A DNA stretch of 64,000 nt, taken from positions 58,117,001-58,181,000 of the forward strand of contig CM073887.1 in assembly GCA_037176705.1 (NCBI GenBank), read 5' to 3'. The notes under the pieces were generated by a model. It did no database searches. It saw only the letters and a list, made by a program, of their open reading frames with translations, and was not told the DNA's origin. Each line of letters opens with the position of its first letter. Position 1 is the first letter of the stretch. Positions 42,768 through 52,152 of this stretch are shown here, one piece after another. The stretch is from Molossus alvarezi. Its lineage: Eukaryota > Chordata > Mammalia > Chiroptera > Molossidae. A program made the position numbers and the translations under genes.

Positions 42768-43275
42768 CCCGGCCAGTTTTGCTCAGTTAGAGCTTTGGGC
42801 CACAAACTAAAGAGTCACGGGTTCGAGCTCTGGCTGGTTTGGCTCAGAGGTTAGAGCATCGGCCTGCAGTCCGGAGAGACCCAGGTTCGGTTCCCACTAA
42901 GGGCACATACCTCAGTTGCAGTTTGTCCCTGGCCCTGGTTGGTTGTACGGGTGGCAGCCACTCGATGTCCCTTTCACATCGATGTTTCTCTCTCCCTCTC
43001 TCTTCCTCTCTCTCCCTCCCACTCTATCTGAACAAAAAAATGGAAAAATGTCCTCGGGTGAGGATAAAAAAAAAAAAGAAGAGTCGCAGTTTCGATTCTG
43101 GTCGAGGGCACATACCTCAGTTGCAGTTCGTCCCTGGTCCTGGTCAGGGTTGTGCAGGAGGCAACCAGTTGATGTGTCTCTCTCACATTGATGTTTCTCT
43201 CTCTCTCTCCCTCCATCCCTCCCATTCTATCTGAAGATAAATAGAAAAATGTCCTTGGGTGAGGATTTATGGGAA
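42768..43275 (+). mobile_element. VES SINE, type I (outer), split by another SINE
   Basis: The head lies at 42768-42826 and the body and tail at 43096-43275 (tail motif TCCTTGGGTGAGGATT). The break is at the B box. Confidence 0.9.
42827..43078 (+). mobile_element. VES SINE, type I (inner)
   Basis: Complete SINE inserted in the outer SINE. The target copies AAGAGTCACGGGTTCGA and AAGAGTCGCAGTTTCGA flank it (42810-42826 and 43079-43095). Confidence 0.95.
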
Positions 43276-43597
43276 AAAAAAGTTTATAACAATGTTTATG
43301 TCCATCACAGCATAAATTAATGCCTGTTTTTCTACATCCTAGCCCACACTGGTATTATTAAAATATTTTTTTAATGTATAAGGTTCCTTGCAGTCTCCCT
43401 GAGCTGGTAGAAAGTTTTCCTGGTACCCATTCCCTCAGGTGTGGTCCTCCCAGAGCCCCAGCTCTATATAGAGAATGCCAATCACCATCTATTCACCAAG
43501 GGCATGAAGTCTAATCTCTTGCCCTGCAGAGTCAATAAAACCTCCCAATACATACCTCCACTTATGCTCATACATATATATAAAATTTATTTATTTT

Positions 43598-43828
43598 TTT
43601 GGTATTCTTTACCTGAGGATATTTTTCCATTGATTTTTAGATAGAGTGGAAAGGAGGGAGGAAGAGAGAGAGAAACATCTGTGTGAGAGAGACACATCAA
43701 TTGGTTGCCTCCTGCACAAGACCTGACTGGGGCCGAGGATCAAACCTGCAACCCAGGTATGTGATCTTGACCAGGAATCTGAGACTCTTTGGCGTGCAGC
43801 CTGATGCTCTAACCACTGGCCAAGGCTA
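43598..43828 (-). mobile_element. VES SINE, type I
   Basis: Tail motif TACCTGAGGATATTTTTCC and head CTCTAACCACTGGCCAAGGC. No clean TSD. Confidence 0.9.
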
Positions 43829-44375
43829 AACTTTTAGCCTTTAAAACCCTCAAGACAAAGGACCCAGGCTTTCTCTTCCTCCCAGGAGCACACTTGTTCC
43901 TTCCCTTCCTCCTCACAGGTGTGTATCTCCTAAACTTTAAGGAACCTCATGAGACTTGCAACCAGGGGAGCAATGGGCAAGGGCAGCTCATCCTGGGCTA
44001 ACCCCCTGAACCTGCCCCCAAGGTCCTCTTTTCTCTGACTCTCCAGTGAACCAACAAAAGCCCTGCCTTGGCTCACCTCTTTCCTGAAAGTTTCTAGGGA
44101 GCCAAAGCAGCCCCGCCCAGGCTCTCCTGTTGCTTTTTCTATCCTAGGCCCTTCCTTGTCTCACTGTCCCCAGCTTTAACAAATGTCCTCTCAAAATCAC
44201 GTTGTGAAATCTTCCCTGCACAAAGTCAAGAATCCACACACTACCAGCTGGCCTTAGGCAGAACCCCTCTGGACCAGCTCCCCTTTCTAGTAACATGACT
44301 CTTGGCTATCGCTTCTTTGAATTCTGTGCTCCCCTTTATTTCTTTAGAGCTCATGAATGAAGGTATATGTGTATG
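43829..44375. other. Unassigned stretch
   Basis: C- and CT-rich, no recognised repeat or gene. Confidence 0.35.
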
Positions 44376-44377
44376 AC

Positions 44378-45075
44378 ATCATTAACCATCAGAGAATGCA
44401 AATTAAAACTCCAATGAGATTTGACTATATACCCACTAGAATGGCTGTCATCAAAAAGGCAGACAGTTATCAAGTACTGGTGAGGCTGAGGAGCGACATG
44501 ACCCCTGCTGGCAGCTTTTTATGGAGTTAAACACCCAATGACCTGGCAATTCTATGCCTGGGTGTTTACCCAGGATAAATGAAAATACATGTCCACGCAA
44601 AGGCTTGTACGTGAATGTTCTTAGCAGCTTTATTCATAACTGTCAATCACCAGCAACAAATCAGATGTCTATCAACAGGTGAAGGGACAAACTGTGTTCC
44701 ATTCATACAATGAAATATAATAAAAAGGAACAGAAACTAATAAACAGACCAACATAGACAAATCTCAAAAGCATTATGTTGAGTGAAAGGAGCCAGACAC
44801 AAAAGAGGGCATACTGTATGAGTTCATTTCTACAGAATTATAGAATAGGTGAACTTAATCTATGATGACAGCAAACAGATCAGCTGTTGATTGGGGACAG
44901 GAATGGGGGTGTTCACTGCAAGTAGCATGAGGGAACTTTTGGGGTGATGGAAATATTCTAAATCTTGATGGTGGTGGTGGTTACATGGTGTATATATTAG
45001 TTGAAACTCATCACAATGTACACTTAAGATGGGTGCATTGTATCATATGTAACATATACCTCAATAAAGATGATT
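44378..45075 (+). mobile_element. L1M ORF2-end and 3' UTR
   Basis: AACCATCAGAGAATGCAAAT, TATCAAGTACTGGTGAGG, GCATTATGTTGAGTGAAAGG, TTTTGGGGTGATGGAAATAT and ATACCTCAATAAAG. Decayed frame. Confidence 0.85.
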
Positions 45076-45210
45076 GCAATGTGTTATCCCTACTTGACCT
45101 AGCGGCAGGCTTTTCTCCATGTCCCTCCCACCATCAAACTTCATCTGGAAGCCATCAGAAGGTCTTTTTGAGGACCCACCCTATGCTGAACACAATTTAA
45201 AGTGCTTACT

Positions 45211-45367
45211 GCCCTGGCTGGTTTGCTAAGTGGTTAGAGCGTTAGCCTGCAGTCCAGAGAGACCCAGGTTCAGTTCCCGCTAAGGGCGCGTACCTCGGTT
45301 GCAGTTTGTCCCCAGCTCTGGTTGGTAGTGCAGGTGGCAGCCACTCGATGTGTCCCTTTCACACTGA

Positions 45368-45405
<38 letters not shown>

Positions 45406-45482
45406 CCCCTCCCACTCTATCTGAGCAAAAAATGGAAAATATGTCCTCAGGTGAGGATAAAACAAAACAAAACAAAAAAAAA
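45211..45482 (+). mobile_element. VES SINE, type I
   Basis: TSD TAAAGTGCTT(A/G)CT at 45198-45210 and 45483-45495. The tail is (AAAAC)n-rich. Confidence 0.95.
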
Positions 45483-45593
45483 TAAAGTGCTTGCTTATTA
45501 TAAAATAAGATGATTAGCCCATTCAAGATTCCTGTTTTATAGAGAAGAAACAGATTGAGACAGTCATTGTTATGGGTTGAATTGTGTCTTCCC

Positions 45594-45877
45594 TGTCTTA
45601 GTCGGTTCAGGGGTCTAATGTCTCGTGGTTCTGGAGACTGGAAGTTCAAGATCAAGATGCTAAAATATCTGGTGCGGTCTCACTTCCTGATTCATAGATG
45701 GTGCCTCCTTGCTCTGTCTGTACATGGCAGAAGGGAAAAGGGAGTTCTCTGGGGTCTCTTTTATAAGGACACTCAACCCTCATGAGTTAACTACAAAGGC
45801 CCTACCTCCTAATCACATTGGGGGTTAGAATTTCAACATATATAAATATTTTTTTGGGATTCATTCAGTCTATAATA
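45594..45877 (-). mobile_element. MaLR LTR (MST-like) inside MLT1
   Basis: TGTCTTAGTCGGTTCAGG, GTTCTGGAGACTGGAAGTTC, TTTATAAGGACACTCAAC and TTGGGGGTTAGAATTTCAAC in reverse MaLR order. Flanks TTCCC/CCCCC fit a decayed 5-bp TSD. Confidence 0.8.
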
Positions 45878-45959
45878 CCCCCAAATGTAAGACTTATGTT
45901 GAGAGTCTAACTTCAGAATGTGACCTGATTTGAAAATAGGGTGATTGCAAATGTAATTA

Positions 45960-46172
45960 CAGTTGACTCTTGAATAATGAGGGGGTTAGGGTGCTGACCA
46001 CCTTCGAAGTCAAAAATCCACATAACTTAAGTCAGCCCTCTGCATATGAAGACTCCCAACCTCGAATCAAAAATACAGTTGAACTTGAACAATGCTGGTT
46101 TTAACTATGTGGGTCCACTTACAAGTGAAGTAAAGGTGAGCCCATACATCTGTATTGTCCAAAAGTCAACTA
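45960..46172 (-). mobile_element. Tc1/mariner (Tigger-like) MITE inside MLT1
   Basis: Ends CAGTTGACTCTTG and AAAAGTCAACTA are near-perfect inverted repeats. TA lies on both sides (45958-45959 and 46173-46174), and MLT1 reads through TAATTAGTTAAAATAAGG once it is removed. About 213 bp, no transposase. Confidence 0.75.
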
Positions 46173-46591
46173 TAGTTAAAATAAGGTCATTAGGGTGGGC
46201 TCTAATCCAATATGACACGTCCTTAACAAAAGGGAAATCTGGACACAGCCACTCATGTAGTGAGAACACCCTGTAAGCATGAAAATAGCCATCTACCAGT
46301 TAAGGATAGAGGCCTGGACAGAGCCTTCCCTCACAACCCTCGGAAGGAACCAACGCTGCCAACACCTTGAATTTGGACTTCTAGTCTCCAGCACCGTGGA
46401 CAAATACACCCTTATTGTTTAAGCTATGCCGTTTGCAGTATTTTGTTCTGGATGCCCTAGTATGCTAATACAGGAACTTAGAAAAAGTGGAAGCAGGAAT
46501 TGGCAAAGCTGAGGTCTGAGCACAGGCAGAAAGGATTTCAGACTTGAATACTTTCACTGTGTGTCATTTCTTGGTTTAAATAATTGGTTCA

Positions 46592-46868
46592 GCTCTGGCC
46601 GGTTTGGCTCAGCGGTTAGAGCATCGACCTGTGGTTCAGAGAGACCCAGGTTTGGTTCCTGCTAAGGGCGCGTACCTTGGTTGCAGTTTGTCCCTGGCCC
46701 TGGTTGGGTCGTGCGGGTGGCAATCACTCGATGTGTCCCTTTCACATCGATGTTTTTCTCTCTCTCTCTCTCTCTCCCCCCCTCCCTCCCACTCTATCTG
46801 AACAAAAAATGGAAAAATGTCCTTGGGTGAGGATAAAAATAAAATAAAAGTTGAGGATTTTCTTTCTT

Positions 46869-46911
<43 letters not shown>
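46592..46911 (+). mobile_element. VES SINE, type I, with extra 3' segment and (AAAT)n tail
   Basis: Perfect 14-bp TSD AAATAATTGGTTCA at 46578-46591 and 46912-46925. After the usual GAGGATAAAAATAAAATAAA there are about 20 extra bases (GTTGAGGATTTTCTTTCTTT) and then about 45 bases of (AAAT)n. Confidence 0.95.

Positions 46912-46916
<5 letters not shown>
46870..46916 (+). repeat. (AAAT)n microsatellite
   Basis: About eleven AAAT units, grown from the SINE tail. Confidence 0.95.
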
Positions 46917-46919
<3 letters not shown>

Positions 46920-46925
46920 GGTTCA

Positions 46926-47600
46926 CACAGGCAAGGAATGAGGACATTTTATCTCACATTTGTGTCTCTTGCTTTCCTCTTTCCTGATTACCCATCCCCT
47001 GCTGTTACCATGTAATTTGACTTTGTCCAGGATATAGAAGCAGCAATTCTGTCGCCGGGCGAATGGTAAAGGTGTTCACTGTGTACATGTATCACATTTC
47101 CCAGCAGCACCCTATGTGTGCAGCATCAGCTGTTGGGCTCAAGAGAGACCTCCTCCACCCTGAAGGTCATTATAAGTTTGGCCAGCTGTCTGCTCCTCTG
47201 GGCAAGAGAAATATAATCAGGAGAGTGTAAATGGTGTAGTAATGGCTCTCTTCTCTTGGGTGAACTGACTCAAAAACAGATGTCACTAGGGATGTAAATG
47301 TGTAGGTAGGACAGTCCTTAAAGTTTACTGGGGATTCCTGGGAGAATCTATTTTTCCGTTTTGTATCTGTTTCCTTCAGTATTCAGAGAAGAAAAATCAA
47401 GTCAAGCAGACTGCTGAGAAAAATGATCCGGATCACAGGGATTCAGATGGTAACTGATGATGCACTGGCAACTGAGAACTGGTTAAAGAAATGTGTAAAG
47501 TCATTGCCATCCATCCCCACCGTCCCCTAGTCTCCATTCGTCTCTGTGCTCTGGTAGACTGACCTATAACGATGACATCACTGGACTCTCTTGTCTCATG
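46926..47600. other. Unassigned stretch
   Basis: Nothing is recognised. Confidence 0.35.
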
Positions 47601-47601
47601 C

Positions 47602-48096
47602 TGTGTTAGTCAGGGTTCTCCAGAGAAACAACCAATAGGATGTGCATTTATAGAAAGAGATTTATTATAAGAAATTAGTTCACGCAATTATGGAGGCTGA
47701 CAAGTCCAGAATTACTGAGGTGGGAAACTAGAGATCCAGGGATTCTGATGGTACAGTTCTAGTCTGAAGCCCAGCAGGCTTGAAAGACCCAGGAAGAGCC
47801 AATGTTTCAGTTTGAGTCCGAAGGCAGGGAAAACCAATGTTCCAGTTCAAGTCCAAAGTCTTCTGGAGAAAATCTCTTTGGATTGGGGAGCGCAATCTTT
47901 TGTTCTAGTACCACCATCAACTTACTTAACGAGGCTCACCACATTATGGAGGGCAACATGTTTTACTTAAAGCCCACTGATTTAAAGGTTAATCTTATCT
48001 GAAAACACCTTTACAGACACACCCAGAATAATGTAACCAAGTATCTGGGCACCCCATGTGGCCCAGGCAAATTGGCACATAAAATTAACCATCACA
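47602..48096 (-). mobile_element. MLT2-type ERVL LTR
   Basis: TGTTAGTCAGGGTTCTCCAG, GAGATTTATTATAAGAAATT, GACACACCCAGAATAATG and AAAATTAACCATCACA match the reverse complement of the MLT2A-type LTR. About 495 bp, solo. Confidence 0.85.
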
Positions 48097-48354
48097 TCTG
48101 GCTTCCAGTTAGTTCAGCCAATGGGAGGCACTCACAGATGAAAAACAAAAGAAGAGTGAGGTTGGGGAATTTCTTTCTTGGCTTCCTCCATCCTAGGTTG
48201 CCATGGATTATGTGTATCCGCCTGCTGAAGCCCACAGCTCCTGCAGGCTGCTCTCTGTACAGCTCTTTCTTTGTCTTCAGGGTCTGGAAACAGCTCCCCC
48301 TCTTTGCCTGTTTGGGTCTGGGTGGGGACATCTACCTGCTGGCCTGATATTAAC

Positions 48355-48605
48355 AATAACAACAACTAATGCTTATATAGCGTGTGCTATGTGTCAGGCC
48401 CTGCTCCAAGTGCTTTGTATGTGTTAACTTTCCAAAAAACCTTGTAACATAAATATTATCATCATCCCCACTGTGCAGATGAGAAAGTTGAGGTACAGAG
48501 AGGTTAAGTGACATACTCAGAGTCACAGAGCTAGTAAGTACTAGAGCAAGAATTCCAGCACAGGCATTCTGGCACCAAGGCCCTGATTATTCACTATTGC
48601 TCTGG
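48355..48605 (-). mobile_element. MIR element
   Basis: TGCTATGTGTCAGGCCCTGC, GTACAGAGAGGTTAAGTGAC and GAGCTAGTAAGTACTAGAGC. Nearly full length, reverse. Confidence 0.85.
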
Positions 48606-48654
48606 ATTTTTCCAAGAAGTGAAGATGATGACGGCAATGAGAGCAGAGCTGACA

Positions 48655-49060
48655 GAGAGTGCATGCTTGCTGTGTACCAGCCCATGTGAAATTCTCAATC
48701 TGTATTTAAAAATTTTTTTTTCTTTATTGATATTAGAGAGAGAGGAAGGGAGCAGGAGAGAGATAGAAGCATTAATGAGAGAGAACATGGGTTTGCTGCC
48801 TCCTGCATGTCCCCCACTGGGGATTTGGCTTACAACCTGGGCATGTGCCCCGACCGGGAATTGAACTGGTGACTTCTTGGTGCATGAGTCAATGCTCAAC
48901 CACTGAGCCACACCGGCCGAGCTCAATCTCTATTTTGATTTAATCTTGACCATAACTTTTTCTGTTAGGTGTTCTTGTTACTGCAGTTTATAGTGCAGGC
49001 CAGAGAGGTGAAATAGCCTGCATATTATCACAAGGCAGAATGAGGATTTAAGTCTGTGTT
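48655..49060 (-). mobile_element. MIR fragment split by a SINE
   Basis: Left CTTGCTGTGTACCAGC, right GCCAGAGAGGTGAAATAGCC, on either side of the SINE at 48709. Confidence 0.6.
48709..48921 (-). mobile_element. VES SINE, type II
   Basis: TSD CTCAATCT(G/C)TATTT at 48695-48708 and 48922-48935. Confidence 0.95.
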
Positions 49061-49339
49061 TGAAGAACATGGCAAAGCTGGGGATACAGGGAAGGAATGA
49101 ATAATTGGGGCCAATCGTTCAGTCTATTCATGGCCACCAACTCTTGCAAAGACATGAGTTTAAAAGGTGGCTGACTCAGGATGGTCACATTTGCAAAAGG
49201 AAAAAAGAAGAACTTTTGGATATCTTCAAAGGACTTTTAAGGGAACCAGGATGGCTATTTATGTTCATCGTGAAGTGACTCATACAAGTCATGTTATTTA
49301 AAAACAGGAAAATTCAATGCTAATTGCATAGACTTATGG

Positions 49340-49535
49340 CTTCCAGCATAACAATAATAACATCTTATATTGCATAGCATTTTAGAGAGCACAGTGCTCT
49401 TTAATAACAGATGGCTTGTTTTATACTCAAAACAACCCTCCTATTTTGAACTGGAGGAGATGGAGGCTTAAGTAACTTACCCAAGGTCATGTAGTTTGCT
49501 ATGGCAGAGCCTGGAATTAAGAAAAACATTTGATA
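49340..49535 (-). mobile_element. MIR fragment
   Basis: GCATTTTAGAGAGCACAGTG, GGAGGCTTAAGTAACTTACC and CAAGGTCATGTAGTTTGC, reverse. Confidence 0.65.
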
Positions 49536-49561
49536 TGTAGCAGATACTGAGAATGTACACA

Positions 49562-49785
49562 CACCAGCAGTCAGCAAACTATAGCCCAGGGGCCAAAGTC
49601 ACCCAATAACCAGAATTTATAAATAAAGTTTTATTGACACACAGTCATGCCCATTCATTACATGTTGTTTTTGGTGCCTCAACAGGGGTAGAATTGAGTG
49701 GATGTCATAGAGACCATATGACTCAAAAAACCTAAGATACTTATTATCTGGCCCTTTACAGAAAAAGTGTGCCATCTCTTGACAT
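49562..49785 (+). mobile_element. hAT-type MITE ('GGCAAACTATGGCCC' family)
   Basis: Left CAGCAGTCAGCAAACTATAG, core AATAAAGTTTTATTGACACA, right CTGGCCCTTTACAGAAAAAG...GCCATCTCTTG. Flanks GTACACAC/ACATACAC could be a decayed 8-bp TSD. Relative at 19318. Confidence 0.65.
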
Positions 49786-49794
49786 ACACCGTCT

Positions 49795-50030
49795 CATATT
49801 TCAATTTAATATTTTAATGTGTATTGTACTCACATGGTTCAAAAACCCTTAACTGTAAAAAGGTAAGCAGGGAAAGTCCCCTCTATTGTTGTCCCTTCAG
49901 GCAGGGGGCCCCTCTTCCACAGAGAATCCCTGTGATTAATTCTTTTGCATCTTCCAGAGATGGCTTTAATACACATAGAAGCAAATATTCTTTTTCCCCT
50001 TTTCAACTTGATTTCTTTTGATTCTCACAA
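49795..50030. mobile_element. L1M 3'-region fragment
   Basis: GGTTCAAAAACCCTTAACTG, CTTTTGCATCTTCCAGAGAT and CAACTTGATTTC fit an old L1M 3' region. The next ~300 bases are unassigned. Confidence 0.4.
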
Positions 50031-50344
50031 AATCCCCACAAGGTGGGTCAGTTTGCTCTTCCTGGCCATGGATCCCAGGACTTGGTTCCTTTGGTTTCTT
50101 TTACTTCACAGGTCAAGGGTTCATCCAGCTGCTGAACAGGGGGCACACTCACCCACAGAGAAGCCCCCTCCATCCCTGCATTATTCCTATTCCATCTGAC
50201 CCCATCTCTTCAAAAAAAGAAAATTTCATGTATACACAAAGAAGAGAGAAGAATACAATGAAAAATACAATGGACTCTCATGTCCTCATCCTCCAGCTTC
50301 CTCAATTAGCAACATTTTGCTCTCTTTACCTTTCTGTCCCTTTT

Positions 50345-50760
50345 TTGTTGTTTCTTTTTAATTGGGGTTAAAGTCACATCACATAAAATCTACCTTTTTT
50401 TTTTTTAGTACATTCACAATGTTGTGCAACCATCACTTCTATCTAGTTCCAGAACGTTTCCATAACCCCAAAAGGAGATCCTGTCCCCATTATCAGTCAC
50501 TCCCTTATCCTCCACCCCAACCACTAATCTGCTTCCTGTCTCTATGGATTTGCCTGTTCTGGACATTTCATATCAATGGAATCCTACACGATACGGCTTT
50601 TTGTGTCTGACTTCTTTCATTCAGTGTAATATTTTCAAGGTTCATCCATGTTACAGCATATATCAGAACTCATTTCTTCCTATGACTGTATAATATTCCA
50701 TTGTATGGAAGGACCACATTTTGTTTATCCACTCATCTGTTGATGGATGTTTTAGTTGTT
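50345..50760 (-). mobile_element. L1M 3' UTR/ORF2 end
   Basis: AGTACATTCACAATGTTGTG, GATTTGCCTGTTCTGGAC, GGTTCATCCATGTTACAGCA and TCTGTTGATGGATGTTTTAG in reverse orientation. Confidence 0.8.
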
Positions 50761-50934
50761 TCCTGGAACATCATATCAGCTCACCCATAAATACTTCAAT
50801 GTGCATCTCTAACAGATGAAGACTTAAATAAAACAAAATCAAAATACTGCCAACATACCTTACAAAATTAATATGAATTTTTTAAGGTCCCCTAACTCTT
50901 AGTCCAAGTTCGATTCCCCCCGTTTAAACAATGT

Positions 50935-51052
50935 CACTTTCTTAGACTTACTGTGGTGATCATTTTGCAATATATACAAATATTGAATCATAATGTTGTA
51001 CACTTGAAACTAATATAATGTTATATGTTAATTACATCTCAATAAAAAAAAC
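50935..51052 (+). mobile_element. L1M 3' end
   Basis: TTGTACACTTGAAACTAATA and AATTACATCTCAATAAAAAA: the last ~115 bases of an L1M with its tail. Confidence 0.7.
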
Positions 51053-51410
51053 AAACAAGGCTACTTTCTTCAGTAAGATAGATCCCCCCACTTCATCCTG
51101 GGAAAAATATGGAGATTCTGTGCCCTAGATGCCTCTTATAAGAAAAAAACTCAGCTCATCTTTAAAAGAAGGCCACTTCAAAAAGAGACACAGGTCACTC
51201 CAGTTTTTGGATCCTAGCCTACACAAATGGCAAACAAACCACCGAACTTGCAATCAATTGTCTTTTTGCATTGAACCACTCAGTTTCCCTTGTTCTACCT
51301 TTCTGTTCAATTTCTACAACCCCTCTGCCTTAAGGAAAGAGGTTCGGAGCGAGGGGAAGCTGTTTTGAGAATGAATAGGAACACTCAGAGAGGGGGTTAG
51401 CAGCTGTCCT

Positions 51411-52152
51411 CTAACGATGTTTTTTTTTTCTTTTGTTAGGGGCATCACTCAGGTTGCGATCTGGTGGAGTGGACGTGTTTAAAAGACAAGCAGGATTGCA
51501 CCCCGCCCCCCACCAGGCCGGTAATATATGCCCCTCCGCCCCTTCCGCAGACCCCCAGGGAAGAGGAGGGAGAGCCCACGTGTTACCACCTTCCTTCTGC
51601 TCCTTAAGAGAAGCCTGTCTGAACGGAGGTGGAGTGGGGAATAACTGCATCCTTCTAGAGGAGAGTCCCTGGGCTGGGAGGTCGAGGGCAGTGTTAAGGG
51701 GCAAAGAGAAGAGAGGGAGAAATTGATTTCCCCCCAGGAGCAATGGAGGGTCGTATCCTTGGCTGGATTTGCCTCCCGGTGCTGGATCCCCGTGAAGCAC
51801 ATTGCTGGAGGTGATCAGGAGCTTTTGAGCCGCTTTTCCTCCCCTCCCTTCTCCCATCATCAGGGAAACCTCCTCCTCTTTTCCCCCTGGCAGCTGGCAC
51901 AGCAGCCCCGCTTGGCGCCTGCCTTTGTGGGGATCCTTCAGCTCGAACACGGCTGCTTCTGGCATTCCCCCTTCTCAATCCTCTCTCGGTCGGGGCCCCC
52001 TTCTTCTTTGCGTTGGGTGGGCAATGGAGGCGTGGGCTTCAGCCGGCTTGGCACCCTGGGTGCTGACAAGGTGGGATCCTCGGGACACCTGGAGGACCCG
52101 CTGTGCTGCGCACTAGCCACACCAGGGTAGCCCCGGAGCCCATGCGATACAG
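51411..52152 (+). other. Repeat-poor, GC-rich segment; candidate 5' exon ending in a strong splice donor
   Basis: This is the only clearly GC-rich, repeat-free DNA in the window, with several intact CpGs. It ends in CATGCGATACAG|GTGAGTGAGT, a near-optimal splice donor (exon end 52152). An ATG lies 11 bases before the donor (52142). Open frames on both strands (135 codons forward at 51723, 184 codons reverse at 51411-51965) show no known domain. GC-rich DNA opens long frames by chance, so I do not call a protein. An untranslated first exon or promoter is the best guess. Confidence 0.35.

Larger units (their letters stand above)
45568..46472 (+). mobile_element. MLT1-type LTR with two nested insertions
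   Basis: MLT1 pieces are TGTTATGGGTTGAATTGTG (45568-45593), CCCCAAATGTAAGACTTATG... (45878-45959) and TAGTTAAAATAAGGTCATTA... to CTAATACA (46173-46472). A reverse MaLR LTR and a TA-flanked MITE interrupt it. Confidence 0.85.

Noticed and set aside
51411..51965. 184-codon reverse-strand open frame
   Set aside because: GC-rich DNA opens long frames by chance. No domain, no recognised homologue, and the opposite strand is equally open.
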